56,145 nt of DNA. Origin: Caulobacteraceae bacterium. Lineage in GTDB: Bacteria; Pseudomonadota; Alphaproteobacteria; Caulobacterales; Caulobacteraceae. A model generated the notes under the pieces. That model was not told the DNA's origin. It searched no databases and saw nothing but the letters and a program-made list of their open reading frames with translations. Below, one piece after another: positions 1 through 8,339 of this stretch. Location of the stretch: assembly GCA_947478785.1 (NCBI GenBank), contig CANJXI010000017.1, positions 1 to 56,145 on the forward strand, in the 5' to 3' direction. A program made the translations under genes and the position numbers. Within the stretch, counting starts at the first letter, position 1. The number at the start of each line of letters is the position of its first letter.

Positions 1-200
1 AGGGCCTTCAGAAATGTTGCTGTGTGGGATACGGGGCGACGAGGACAGCAGAGAGCGGGGGTCGCGTTCGCCCGATGGCTCTGAGCCGACAAACTGACGT
101 TCGACCACCGGCCCTTAGAGCGGACCCCACCAATGGCTGAGATGGGTCGGAACCTGTCATTGGCATCGGGCCGCGAAGCGGACCTTCGCGATGGTTCGGA
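1..200. other. Left-edge intergenic segment, no gene seen
   Basis: No reading frame here looks like a real protein. The segment holds degenerate sequence, for example around 88-125, that loosely resembles 10561-10600 (both share a TGACGTTCGA/TAACGTCGA-like start, then CCGG, then AGCGGA/AGCAGC). This suggests fragments of an old dispersed repeat. It lies downstream of the minus-strand dioxygenase that ends at 201. Confidence 0.4.
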
Positions 201-1100
201 CTAGCTGTCCGTTCGGCTCGCGCTCCGCGCATCCGCGGCGCCGCCGAGCGAGGACGGTTTTCCGGGCGTCCAGCCGGCGAGCGCGAACCTCTGCATCAGA
301 CGCGGGCCGACATAGTCGGGCGAGGCGTAGTGCTGCACCGAGCGGTTGTCCCAGAACGCCACGTCGTTCGCCCGCCACTTCCAGCGCATGGTGAATTCCG
401 GCCGCTGGACGTGGCGGAACAGCATCGCCAGCACGGCGGCGCTCTCCGCCGGCTCCAGTTCGACGATGCGGGTGACGAAGGCTTCGTTGACGTAGAGCGT
501 CCGGCGCCCGCTTTCGGGGTGGGTCAGCGCCACGGGATGGACCGAGCCTACCCCGTTCCGCCGGGTGTAGGTCGCGCGGTATTGCGGCCCGAAGTCCTTG
601 AGCCGCTCCACCAGCGACTCGACGACGTGGAGCGCCGTCAGGCCGTCGAGCATGGCCTGCATGGGCGGCGACAGCGCATCCCACGCCGCGGCCATGCTCG
701 ACCAGGAGGTGTCGCCGCCGAACTCCGGAACCTGAACGGCGCGCAGCAGGGTGGCCAGCGGCGGCGTGGCCATGGAGGTCATATCGGCGTGCCAGATCGA
801 GGTGGCGCCGCGCTGCGGGCCGAAATCCAGCGTCGCGACCTGCTCCGGCCGATCTTCCGCCGAACCGGCGGTGTCGGATGCCTGCGGCTGGCCGAAATGC
901 TCCGCGAAGGCCCACATCTGCTCGCGCGATATGTCCTGGTCGCGCATGAAGACCACGCCGTGGTCCAGCAGCGCCTGCCGTATGGTCCGGACCGTTTCGG
1001 CCGCCAGCGGCGCGCGCAGGTCGACGCCGCTCACCACGGCGCCGACGTTCGTCGCGATCCGCCGCACAGTGACCGTTCGATCGCCAGCCATGCTCGCCAA
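201..1100 (-). CDS. TauD/TfdA-family 2-oxoglutarate/Fe(II) dioxygenase (copy 1)
   Basis: Predicted cytosolic non-haem iron dioxygenase that would couple 2-oxoglutarate decarboxylation to hydroxylation of an unknown substrate. The family fold is complete: an N-terminal VVSGVDLRAPL segment, GVVFMRDQD, the iron-binding H-x-D in IWHADMT near residue 100, the distal His in SVQHYASPDY, and the Arg in LMQRFALAG that usually binds 2-oxoglutarate. An in-frame TTG at 1100 sits five bases after AGGAGG on the minus strand, while the ATG at 1091 is 14 bases away. The TTG is therefore a plausible start; the upstream ATG at 1148 lacks a good site. It resembles copy 2 (2131-2970) more than copies 3 and 4. 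The substrate cannot be told from sequence. Confidence 0.9.
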   Translation of the reverse strand: MASMAGDRTVTVRRIATNVGAVVSGVDLRAPLAAETVRTIRQALLDHGVVFMRDQDISREQMWAFAEHFGQPQASDTAGSAEDRPEQVATLDFGPQRGATSIWHADMTSMATPPLATLLRAVQVPEFGGDTSWSSMAAAWDALSPPMQAMLDGLTALHVVESLVERLKDFGPQYRATYTRRNGVGSVHPVALTHPESGRRTLYVNEAFVTRIVELEPAESAAVLAMLFRHVQRPEFTMRWKWRANDVAFWDNRSVQHYASPDYVGPRLMQRFALAGWTPGKPSSLGGAADARSASRTDS

Positions 1101-1210
1101 TCCGTCCTCCTGTCGCGCCGTTTCGACCTGGCGTCTGCCGACGATCATAGAGCAATCCTGGCTACCTTGGCTGCCGGATTCAATTGTGCGCGCAGCCCGT
1201 TGAACGCGCG

Positions 1211-1276
1211 CCCCCGGCCCCCTCCGTCGCGTCTCGCGGCGCTCGGCGCGCCACCTCCCCGTGAGGGGCAGGACAT
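1211..1276. repeat. GC-rich palindromic intergenic repeat (family A)
   Basis: Contains CCCCCTCCGTCGCG, then CGCGCCACCTCCCC, then GTGAGGGG. It is the same element type as 4140-4203 and, in shorter form, 45179-45223. It lies in the 285-bp gap between divergent genes. Confidence 0.6.
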
Positions 1277-1384
1277 GGGATTGAAGCGGCGGGGGGTGTC
1301 CATGTTCCCTTTTTGTTCTTGATCTTGAGGGGCGTTCGGGGTAGGATGGGGGGCTGGCTTTGGGCGCTTGGCGGCGAGGTTTCG

Positions 1385-2125
1385 ATGGCGGACGAGGGGG
1401 GTGAGTGGGCAGGGGCGTTGGCGGGGCGGGGGCTGTTCAGCGAGGCGCTGGGGCGGGCGGTCTGCGCGCGGGTGGCGGCCGGCGAGAGCCTGTCGGCGAT
1501 CGGGCGCGAGCCCGGCATGCCGGAGCGCTCGACGGTGCGGGGCTGGGCGCGGGCCGATCCGGTGTTCGGCGAGGCGCTGGCCGGCGCGATGCGGTCGGCC
1601 AGGCTGGCGGCGCGGGCGGCCGACCGGGCCCGGCTGGCGGCGCGGCCGAAGCCGTGGACGCCGGGGCGGCCCTGCGGCTACACGCCCGCCAAGGGCGAGG
1701 CGATCTGTCGGCGGCTGGTCAACGGAGAAAGTCTGGTGGCCATCGGGCGGGATCCTGGCGGGCCCTCGTCCGCCACCATCCTCTACTGGGTGAAGCATCA
1801 TCCGGAGTTCGAAGAGGCCTATACCCAGGCGCGGCTGCTGCAGGCCGACTTCCTGTTCGACGAGGCGCGCGAGGTGGGCCTGGCGGCGACGCCGAAGACG
1901 GTGTCGGCCGACCGGCTGCGGTTCGATATCATCCGCTGGCAGACCGCCCGGCTCGCGCCGCGCAAATATTGCGAGCGGCTGGTGGTGACGCGCGACGGCA
2001 AGGACGCCGACGAGGGCCAGGGGCTGACGGTGATCGTCAAGCGCTTCAGCGACGTGACGGCCGACGACGAGCGGGAGGCCGACGAGACCGAGGCTCGGGC
2101 GGAGGGGCGGCCGCGGCGGGACTGA
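1385..2125 (+). CDS. Orphan terminase-small-subunit-like protein with two helix-turn-helix repeats
   Basis: A 246-residue protein made of two copies of a DNA-binding unit. The first is near residues 20-75 (AVCARVAAGESLSAIGREPG, then STVRGWARADPVFGEAL). The second is near 105-165 (AICRRLVNGESLVAIGRDPG, then ATILYWVKHHPEFEEAY). This pattern is known from phage terminase small subunits, which recognise packaging sites. The C-terminal part is charged (KRFSDVTADDEREADETEA). No large terminase, portal or capsid gene is nearby, so it is an orphan, either a domesticated phage gene or a regulator. The ATG at 1385 begins the conserved region; upstream in-frame starts at 1313 and 1346 are less likely. 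Its stop is five bases from that of the convergent dioxygenase. A relic of its 3' end is at 11714-11823. Confidence 0.75.
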   Translation: MADEGGEWAGALAGRGLFSEALGRAVCARVAAGESLSAIGREPGMPERSTVRGWARADPVFGEALAGAMRSARLAARAADRARLAARPKPWTPGRPCGYTPAKGEAICRRLVNGESLVAIGRDPGGPSSATILYWVKHHPEFEEAYTQARLLQADFLFDEAREVGLAATPKTVSADRLRFDIIRWQTARLAPRKYCERLVVTRDGKDADEGQGLTVIVKRFSDVTADDEREADETEARAEGRPRRD

Positions 2126-2130
2126 ACAGG

Positions 2131-2970
2131 TTACCGCGGCCCGGCGGGGCGGTCGCCGGCCAGGACCACGCGCTGCATGACGCGTTCGGCCTGGTAGTCG
2201 GGGACGGCGTAGTGCTGGACGGCGCGGTTGTCCCACAGCGCCACGTCGTTGGGCGTCCAGCGCCAGCGCATGGCGAAGTCGGGCGACTTCACGTGCTGGA
2301 ACAGCAGCGCCAGGATCTGGGCGCTTTCGGCGGCGCCCAGCTCGACGATGCGGGTGGTGGCGGACTCGTTGACGAACAGCGCCTTGCGGCCGGTCTCGGG
2401 GTGCACGCGGACCACCGGATGGATGTGCTCGCCGCCCTGGGCCTGGGCGCCGGCGGCCCGGTCGCCCAGATGGACGCCCAGCCGCTGGGCCGTCGGATAC
2501 ATCGAGTGGACGGCGCTGAGCCCATCCAGCATCCGGCGCAGCGGCTCGGACAGCGCGTCGTAGGCCGCGTGCATGCAGGCCCAGCAGGTGTCGCCGCCGA
2601 CCGGGGGCAGGGTCACGGCCCGCAGGGCGGTCATCATCGGCGGTTCGGGCACGAAGGTGGTGTCGGAGTGCCAGACGGCGGTGGCGAAGCGGGTGGGGCC
2701 AAGGTCGGTCTGGAAGACCGGGGCCGTGGCGTCCATCGTGGAGTCGGAGAAGGGCTCCGGGATCGGCGTGCCGAACTGGCTGACGAAGGCCGTCATCTGG
2801 TCGTCGCTGAGGTCCTGATCCTGGAAGAAGATCACCCCGTGGCCGAGCAGCGCCTGGCGCAGGGTCTGTATGATCCGGGGCGGCAGCGGCCGGGTGATGT
2901 CGACGCCGCCGGTCAGCGCGCCTATGGCCGAACTCAGGCGCCGCGTCGTGAGGCCCAGGGTGGTTTCCAT
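2131..2970 (-). CDS. TauD/TfdA-family 2-oxoglutarate/Fe(II) dioxygenase (copy 2)
   Basis: A 279-residue dioxygenase of the same fold as copy 1. Visible elements are IGALTGGVDITRPL at the N-terminus, GVIFFQDQDLSDDQMTAF, the H-x-D iron ligands in AVWHSDTTF, the distal His in AVQHYAVPDY and the Arg in VMQRVVLAG. The start at 2970 is chosen because the minus strand has GGGGGAG nine bases upstream and family homology begins at METTLGL; the frame stays open to 3093 without a better site. It is divergent from copy 3 with about 200 bp between starts. The substrate is unknown; the family includes taurine, alkyl-sulfate and aryloxyalkanoate dioxygenases. Confidence 0.9.
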   Translation of the reverse strand: METTLGLTTRRLSSAIGALTGGVDITRPLPPRIIQTLRQALLGHGVIFFQDQDLSDDQMTAFVSQFGTPIPEPFSDSTMDATAPVFQTDLGPTRFATAVWHSDTTFVPEPPMMTALRAVTLPPVGGDTCWACMHAAYDALSEPLRRMLDGLSAVHSMYPTAQRLGVHLGDRAAGAQAQGGEHIHPVVRVHPETGRKALFVNESATTRIVELGAAESAQILALLFQHVKSPDFAMRWRWTPNDVALWDNRAVQHYAVPDYQAERVMQRVVLAGDRPAGPR

Positions 2971-3084
2971 CGGCGTCTCCCCCAAATCCCCTGTCCCCGG
3001 CCGGACGCTTCGTGGCGCGCGGCCGGGCCGGGCGGCCATGGTGTCACGCCAGGCGGAGGGGCGAAAGCCGGGCGAGGCGGGGGC

Positions 3085-3114
3085 TTTGCACATCGCCCCT
3101 GGAGCGGGTTATCG
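3085..3114 (+). promoter_or_regulatory. Putative promoter of dioxygenase copy 3
   Basis: TTTGCA, an 18-bp spacer, then TTATCG. The same two hexamers with the same 18-bp spacing occur upstream of the paralogue at 8257-8286, although the spacer sequences differ. That conservation is the main evidence. Confidence 0.5.
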
Positions 3115-3169
3115 TCGCCGGAGCGCGGCCGCCAGACGCCGCCGGCCTGGCCGCCTGGGAGGTTTGCAC

Positions 3170-4123
3170 ATGGACCTGAACGAGACCGCGCACGCCGCGC
3201 CGACCACGGCGGACGGTGAGGTGGAGGCCGTGCGGCTGACCGGCTGCATCGGGGCGGAGATCCGGGGGGTGGCGCTGTCGGGTGCGCTGAGCGAGGCGGT
3301 GGTGGCCGCCATCCGCGCGGCGCTGCTGAAGCACAAGGTGATCTTCTTCCGCGACCAGCACCATCTGGACGACCCGACGCAGGAGGCCTTCGCCGAGCGC
3401 CTGGGCGAGCTCATGCGGCTGCCGACCGTGGATGAGACCGGCGGCTCGCGCAGCCTGCTCGATCTGCAGCCGTCGTCGGGCTACTTCACGACGATCTGGC
3501 ACACCGACTCGACCTTCATGGCGAGCTACCCGGAGGCCTCGATCCTGCGGGCGATCACCATGCCCTCTGTGGGCGGCGACACCATGTGGGCCAACACGGC
3601 GGCCGCCTACCGGGACCTGCCGGCCCCGCTCAAGGCGCTGGTCGAGGACCTCACCTGCATCCACCGGAACAACACCGACATGCGGGAGCGGCATGGCGAG
3701 CTTCCCGCCGAGCGGCTGCAGAACGGCGGGCGGCTCGACGCCAAGGTCTTCGAGACCGAGCACCCGGTGGTCAGCATCCATCCCGAGACCGGCGAGCGCT
3801 GCCTGCTGCTGGGCGCCCAGTTCACCCGCCGGTTCGTGGGCCTGACGCTCGAGGATTCGCAGCGGCTGATCGGCGTACTGCAGGACCACGTGACCCGGCC
3901 CGAGCACACGGTGCGCTGGCGCTGGCGGGCCGGCGACGTGGCGGTCTGGGACAACCGCGCCACCCAGCACCGCGTGGTGGCCGACTACGGCGACGAGGTG
4001 CGCCACCTGCGCCGCGCGACGGTGCGGGGCGTCCCCGCCGTCGGCCCGAACGGATTCCGCAGCCGGCAGGTCTCGGGCGAGGCCACGGCCGGGACCGTCG
4101 AGCGGATGGCGGCGATGGGGTGA
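3170..4123 (+). CDS. TauD/TfdA-family 2-oxoglutarate/Fe(II) dioxygenase (copy 3)
   Basis: A 317-residue dioxygenase. Iron ligands are His111 and Asp113 in IWHTDSTFM and His267 in ATQHRVVADYG; the 2-oxoglutarate-binding Arg is probably in HLRRATVRG near residue 284. The ATG at 3170 is chosen because GGGAGG lies seven bases upstream and because copy 4 starts at the matching residue. Nearly the whole length is very similar to copy 4 (8340-9290), including MDLxETAHAAP at the start and NGFRSRQ near the end, so the two are recent paralogues. The substrate is unknown. Nothing in the active site suggests loss of function. Confidence 0.93.
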   Translation: MDLNETAHAAPTTADGEVEAVRLTGCIGAEIRGVALSGALSEAVVAAIRAALLKHKVIFFRDQHHLDDPTQEAFAERLGELMRLPTVDETGGSRSLLDLQPSSGYFTTIWHTDSTFMASYPEASILRAITMPSVGGDTMWANTAAAYRDLPAPLKALVEDLTCIHRNNTDMRERHGELPAERLQNGGRLDAKVFETEHPVVSIHPETGERCLLLGAQFTRRFVGLTLEDSQRLIGVLQDHVTRPEHTVRWRWRAGDVAVWDNRATQHRVVADYGDEVRHLRRATVRGVPAVGPNGFRSRQVSGEATAGTVERMAAMG

Positions 4124-4139
4124 GGCGGCGGGGGGCCGG

Positions 4140-4203
4140 ATTCCCCCTCCGTCGCGCGTCGCGTTGCTCCGCGCGCCACCTCCCCCTGAGGGGGAGGACA
4201 AGA
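4140..4203. repeat. GC-rich palindromic intergenic repeat (family A)
   Basis: CCCCCTCCGTCGCGCG, then CGCGCGCCACCTCCCCC, then TGAGGGGGAGGA. It matches the element at 1211-1276. It lies just after dioxygenase copy 3 and may also act as a transcript-end hairpin. Confidence 0.65.
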
Positions 4204-4353
4204 GGAAGGGGCGTCTTGGCCATTTCTATTATTGTAGGGAACGGATTTCCGTGACCGAGATTTCGTGTTTCCCGCCGGAAATACTTATTGCGGTGGACGC
4301 GTGACTTTAGCGTGACCTATCGTGCCGGTCCACACGACCTCGGGGAGGGGCAT

Positions 4354-5133
4354 ATGACCGGCGACAGCGACAGCAATTTCTCCAGACGATCGGCGATCGG
4401 GGCCGCGGGCCTCCTGGCCGTGGGCGCCTTGGGGGCGGGCCGGGCGGCGGCGGCCGGTGCGGCGGACAAGGTGACGATCTACCATGTGGAAGGCCGGCGC
4501 TCGCAGCGGATCATCTGGCTCTGCGAGGAGATCGGCGCGCCCTACGAGGTGATCTTCAAGCGCGGCGACATCCTGGGGTCGCTGGACATGATCCGGACGG
4601 TCAGCCCGCTGATGACGGTGGCCCCGACCGTGGTATTCCGCGGCAAGACGATGGTCGAGTCGGGCGCGATCATCGAATACCTGATGTCGCAGTTCCCGGG
4701 CGGGGCGAAGCTCGCGCCGCCGAAGTCGTCGCCGGACTACGCCGACTACCTGATGTGGCTGCATTTCGCCGAGGGCTCGGCCATGCCGCGGCTGAGCGTG
4801 CGGCCCTCGGCCACGCCGGCGGTCCCGCGCACCCTGCCCAACGGCCGGGTCCTGAAGTTCGTCGAGACCTCCGACGTCGTGAAGTTCATCGACGACTATA
4901 TCGCCGCCCACCCCTATTTCGGCGGCCACACGTTTTCCGGCGCCGACATCATGATGGACTTCCTGCCCAACATCATCCGGCTCAACAAGTTCGACCCGAA
5001 GGACTTCTCCCACCTGCTGACCTGGCAACAGAAGATCCAGGCCAGGCCGGCCTATCAGCGGGCGCTGAAGGTCGGACTGCCCGACGGCGTCCCGCCCGAC
5101 GCCCCGAAGCCCAAGCCGGCCACGCCGTCCTAG
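4354..5133 (+). CDS. Tat-exported glutathione-S-transferase-like protein
   Basis: A 259-residue protein with a thioredoxin-fold GST N-domain (VTIYHVEGRRSQRIIWLCEE, then GKTMVESGAIIEYL) and an all-helical C-domain. Before the GST domain is a twin-arginine signal, FSRRSAIGAAGLLAVG, followed by an Ala-rich cleavage region (AAAAGAADK). This predicts export of a folded protein to the periplasm, unusual for a GST because most act in the cytosol where glutathione is abundant. The start at 4354 is set by GGGGAGGGG just upstream. It could be a periplasmic peroxidase or binding protein rather than a true transferase. The Tat call rests on the visible motif only. Confidence 0.85.
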   Translation: MTGDSDSNFSRRSAIGAAGLLAVGALGAGRAAAAGAADKVTIYHVEGRRSQRIIWLCEEIGAPYEVIFKRGDILGSLDMIRTVSPLMTVAPTVVFRGKTMVESGAIIEYLMSQFPGGAKLAPPKSSPDYADYLMWLHFAEGSAMPRLSVRPSATPAVPRTLPNGRVLKFVETSDVVKFIDDYIAAHPYFGGHTFSGADIMMDFLPNIIRLNKFDPKDFSHLLTWQQKIQARPAYQRALKVGLPDGVPPDAPKPKPATPS

Positions 5134-5146
5134 ACGACGGCCGGAC

Positions 5147-6235
5147 CTAGGGCCGGACCTCGAAGACCAGGTTGAAGGGCGTCTCCGTGGCGCGGCGGAA
5201 GCGGGTGAAGCCGGCGGCTTCGATGACCTTGCGCAGCCGGGCCTCGCCGGCCTGGGCGCCCAAGGCGAGGCCCACCTCCTGACTCTGGGAGGCGGGCGTG
5301 CAGATCATCGTCGAGGCCGAGTAGAACATCCGCCCGATCGGGTTGAGGTTGTCGGCCAGGTCGTCGTGGGCGAAGGGTTCGACCAGCAGCCAGGTCCCGT
5401 CGGGCTTGAGGCTGCCGCGGATATGGGCCGCGGCGCTGACCGGGTCGCCCATGTCGTGCAGGGCGTCGAAGATGCAGGCCAGGTCGAAGCCCTCGCCGGG
5501 ATAGGCCTGGGCCGAGGCGGTCTCGAACTGGGCGCGGTCGGCGACGCCCGCCGCCGCCGCGGCCTCCCGCGCGCGTTCGATGGAGGGCGCGTGATAGTCG
5601 AAGCCATGGAAGCGGGAATTAGGGTAGGCCTGGGCCATCAGGATGGTCGAGGCGCCGTGGCCGCAGCCGATGTCGGCCACCTTGGCGCCGGCCTCCAGCC
5701 GGGCCTGCACGCCCTGCAGCGCAGGGATCCAGTTGGCCACCAGGTTGGCGTTGTAGCCCGGCCGGAAGAAGCGCTCGGTGCCTCGGAACAGGCAGACGTC
5801 GTGTTCGTGCCAGCCCAGCCCGAGTCCGGAGCGGAAGGCCTTGGCGACCTTCGGCTCGTCCCTGAACGCCGCCTGCAGCAGCTCGAAGCCGCCGGCCAGG
5901 AACACCGGGCTTTCCTCGTCGGCGAACACCAGAGCCTGCTCCGGCGAGAGCGAGAAGCGGCCCGCGGCGGCGTCGTAGGTGACGTATTCGGCGGCGGCCT
6001 GGGCGGCGAGCCATTCGCGGATCAGGCGCTCATTGAGGCCGGTCGCCTCCGCCAGGTCGATGGAGGTCGTGGGGCCCTGCTCGGCCAAGGCCTTGTAGAG
6101 CCCGAGGTGGTCGCCCAGCACCACGAGCGCCGCGGACATCGCCGCGCCCATGTCGCCCACCATCTTGCCCATGAAGGCGTTCAGCTTGTCGGGATCCGGC
6201 GCGGCGGCCGACCGGTCGAGGGTTTCGGATGCCAT
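5147..6235 (-). CDS. SAM-dependent methyltransferase with N-terminal winged-helix domain
   Basis: A 362-residue class I methyltransferase. Residues about 20-110 look like the dimerisation/winged-helix domain of Rv2258c-like enzymes (LGDHLGLYKALAEQGPTTSI, EATGLNERLIREWLAAQAAA). The SAM-binding motif is VADIGCGHGASTILMAQAYP near residue 190, followed by FHGFDYH and LACIFDALHDMGDP. The methyl acceptor is unknown; relatives methylate small molecules. The gene is convergent with the GST-like gene (13 bp between stops) and divergent from the esterase. Confidence 0.88.
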   Translation of the reverse strand: MASETLDRSAAAPDPDKLNAFMGKMVGDMGAAMSAALVVLGDHLGLYKALAEQGPTTSIDLAEATGLNERLIREWLAAQAAAEYVTYDAAAGRFSLSPEQALVFADEESPVFLAGGFELLQAAFRDEPKVAKAFRSGLGLGWHEHDVCLFRGTERFFRPGYNANLVANWIPALQGVQARLEAGAKVADIGCGHGASTILMAQAYPNSRFHGFDYHAPSIERAREAAAAAGVADRAQFETASAQAYPGEGFDLACIFDALHDMGDPVSAAAHIRGSLKPDGTWLLVEPFAHDDLADNLNPIGRMFYSASTMICTPASQSQEVGLALGAQAGEARLRKVIEAAGFTRFRRATETPFNLVFEVRP

Positions 6236-6487
6236 CTCAAAGCCTCGCTCAGAGCGGCGCGCCGTCCCGCGGCCGCAGGGAAAGGAATACGCGGGGATAC
6301 CGATGGGACGCTAGATCAGCGGCCCGGCGGGGTCGCTACACAATCGCGCGAAGGCAGGGATGTGCGTCCCGCGGGCATGAAACGCCGCAACGCCGCGCGA
6401 TCCGATATATTGACGGGCGCTGACGCAACTGATGCTGCAGCGCAACATTGAATGCCGCGCCGCACAGTCGCGGACGGAGCAGATGAC

Positions 6488-7606
6488 ATGGCCGGCCCCG
6501 CAGAGACCACCGCCGGCGAGCGACGACGGAAGCGGCGGGGGCCGGCCACGCCTGACGCAGCCCTCCGCAGGATGACCCCAACGCCAGGCTTCCAGCCGAA
6601 CCCGGGCCGGCTGAAGATGTTCACCTACCGGCCCGACGGGGGCGGGCGGGGCAGGCCGCTGGTGGTCGTGCTGCACGGCTGCGGCCAGCGGGCCGAGGCC
6701 TTCGCGCGGCAGGCCGGATGGCTTTCGCTGGCCGACCGCCACGGCTTCGTGGTGGTCGCCGCCGAGCAGTCGGCCGGCAACAACCCCAACCGCTGCTTCA
6801 ACTGGTTCGAACCGAAGGACACAAGCCGGGGCCAGGGCGAGGCCGCCTCGATCGCCGCCATGGTCGCCCATGCCCTGAAGACGGAAGGGGCCGACCCCGA
6901 GCGCGTCTTCGTCACGGGGCTGTCGGCCGGCGGGGCCATGACGGCGGCGATGCTGGCGGCCTATCCCGACGTCTTCGCCGCGGGCGCCGTGGTCGCGGGC
7001 CTGCCCTATGGCGTGGCCAAGGGCATGTTGGGCGCGATCGGCGCCATGCAGGGCGGCGGCGGCCACAGCCCAGGCGAGCTGGGCGACCTGGTCAGGGGGG
7101 CTGCTTCGGAATTCCGGCGGCTGCCGAGGATCGCGATCTGGCATGGCGAGGCCGACCACACCGTGCGCCCGCGGAACGGCGCGGACCTCGCCAGCCAGTG
7201 GATCGACGCCCATGGCCTGTCGCCGGAGGGCGGCGTGAGCGAGGGGCGGCCCGGCTGGACGCGCACCGTCTGGCATGGGCCGGGTTCGGACCGCGCGACG
7301 ATCGAGCTGAACCTCGTTCCCGGCCTCGGGCATGGCGTGCCGCTGGCGGCCGCCGGCCAGGGCGGGCTGGGGACGGCGGGCCCCTACATGCTCGAGGCGG
7401 GCATATCGTCGTCGATGGAGATCGCCCGCTTCTGGGGCCTGGCCGATGGGGCCGTCGCCCCGGCGGTCGCCGAGCCGGCGGACGCGGCGCGGCCGACCCC
7501 GCACGTCGTGGGGGACCAGGCGAAGGCCGGCCTCTCCGCGCACATTCCCTCGGGGGTGCGGCGGGTCATCGCAAAGGCCCTGAAGCGCGCGGGGCTCAGG
7601 CGCTGA
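6488..7606 (+). CDS. PHB-depolymerase-family / feruloyl-esterase-like alpha/beta hydrolase
   Basis: A 372-residue alpha/beta hydrolase of the LpqC/PhaZ-like esterase group. The oxyanion-side motif is VVVLHGCGQRAEAFARQAGW, the nucleophile is Ser146 in FVTGLSAGGAMTAAML, and the Asp and His are probably in IWHGEADHTVRP and GLGHGVPL. There is no clear signal peptide, so it may act inside the cell on polyhydroxyalkanoate or another polyester. The ATG at 6488 follows GGAGCAG; an in-frame start at 6452 is possible. No PHA synthase lies nearby, so the substrate stays open. Confidence 0.87.
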   Translation: MAGPAETTAGERRRKRRGPATPDAALRRMTPTPGFQPNPGRLKMFTYRPDGGGRGRPLVVVLHGCGQRAEAFARQAGWLSLADRHGFVVVAAEQSAGNNPNRCFNWFEPKDTSRGQGEAASIAAMVAHALKTEGADPERVFVTGLSAGGAMTAAMLAAYPDVFAAGAVVAGLPYGVAKGMLGAIGAMQGGGGHSPGELGDLVRGAASEFRRLPRIAIWHGEADHTVRPRNGADLASQWIDAHGLSPEGGVSEGRPGWTRTVWHGPGSDRATIELNLVPGLGHGVPLAAAGQGGLGTAGPYMLEAGISSSMEIARFWGLADGAVAPAVAEPADAARPTPHVVGDQAKAGLSAHIPSGVRRVIAKALKRAGLRR

Positions 7607-7629
7607 AGTCGCGCCGGACGGATACGAAA

Positions 7630-7659
7630 GGCCCCGGCGCTCTTGCGAGGGCCGGGGCT
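7630..7659. terminator. Hairpin between convergent genes
   Basis: GCCCCGGC (7631-7638) pairs with GCCGGGGC (7651-7658). It lies between the convergent esterase and CBS genes. There is no clear T-run, so termination is inferred from position. Confidence 0.5.
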
Positions 7660-7736
7660 GTCGGGGGTGTGGATCGGGGGGGAACCACAGGGTCTAAGCG
7701 CGGACGGCGGGGCCTTGGTTCCCGCCATTCGTCGAT

Positions 7737-8159
7737 CTAGTGGGCGGCGGCGGGTTCGGAGATGTCCTCCAGGGTCTTGCCGACGGCCTTGGCGCCATAG
7801 TCGACGGCGATGTCGCCCAGCGACAGGATGCCGGCCAGCTTGCCGGCGTCGTCCAGCACCACCAGGCGGCGGATCTGCTGGGCGCCCATCTTGGCCGCGG
7901 CGTCGGCGAGGTTGTCGTCCGCGCGGCAGGTCTGGACGTCGTCGCTCATCACGGCGGAGACCGGGCCGTCGAGCGCGCCGCCCTCGGCCACCACGCGGAC
8001 CACGATGTCGCGGTCGGTGACCAGGCCCACGACCTTGCCGTCCTCGACGATGGGCACGGCGCCGGAGTCGATCTGGGTCATGGTGCGGGCGATTTCGGTG
8101 ATGGTGGCGCGCGGGGTGGCGGTGACCACCTGGGCGGTCATGGCTTCGGAGACCTTCAT
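7737..8159 (-). CDS. Tandem CBS-domain protein
   Basis: A 140-residue protein consisting of two CBS repeats (a Bateman module). The first spans about residues 5-60 with ISEIARTMTQ-like spacing and IVEDGKVVGLVTDRDIVVRV; the second spans about 75-135 with ADAAAKMGAQQIRRLVVLD and LAGILSLGDIAVDYG. Such modules bind adenine nucleotides or SAM and usually sense energy state; stand-alone copies are common in alphaproteobacteria. AAGGA precedes the start on the minus strand. It is transcribed away from dioxygenase copy 4; no partner enzyme is evident. Confidence 0.92.
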   Translation of the reverse strand: MKVSEAMTAQVVTATPRATITEIARTMTQIDSGAVPIVEDGKVVGLVTDRDIVVRVVAEGGALDGPVSAVMSDDVQTCRADDNLADAAAKMGAQQIRRLVVLDDAGKLAGILSLGDIAVDYGAKAVGKTLEDISEPAAAH

Positions 8160-8256
8160 GGGGCGTGTTCCTTCCGGGAGGTGATGGCGGTCCCTAGAAC
8201 CCCCGCGCCGCCGCCCCGTTCCCCCGGCGCCCTCGACATCGGGCGCCGCACGGGGC

Positions 8257-8286
8257 TTTGCATTAGGCCGGCCGGCCGGGTTATCG
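8257..8286 (+). promoter_or_regulatory. Putative promoter of dioxygenase copy 4
   Basis: TTTGCA (8257-8262), an 18-bp spacer, and TTATCG (8281-8286), identical in hexamers and spacing to 3085-3114. The flanking GGGC before it and TCGC after it are also kept, so the element was duplicated with the gene. Confidence 0.5.
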
Positions 8287-8339
8287 TCGCTGGAACCCGG
8301 CCGTCAGAAGCCGTCGACCCGGCCGCCTGGAGGATTCAC

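Noticed and set aside
157..1322. Long frames on both strands overlapping dioxygenase copy 1
   Set aside because: Arg/Ala-rich shadows of the real gene in GC-rich DNA; the dioxygenase frame has the motifs.
1385..2125. Prophage remnant around the terminase-like gene
   Set aside because: No portal, capsid, integrase or lysis gene lies within reach; only the one gene and its distant relic.
1405..3219. 604-codon plus-strand frame across the terminase-like gene and copy 2
   Set aside because: It overlaps two genes with clear domains and has biased Gly/Arg composition.
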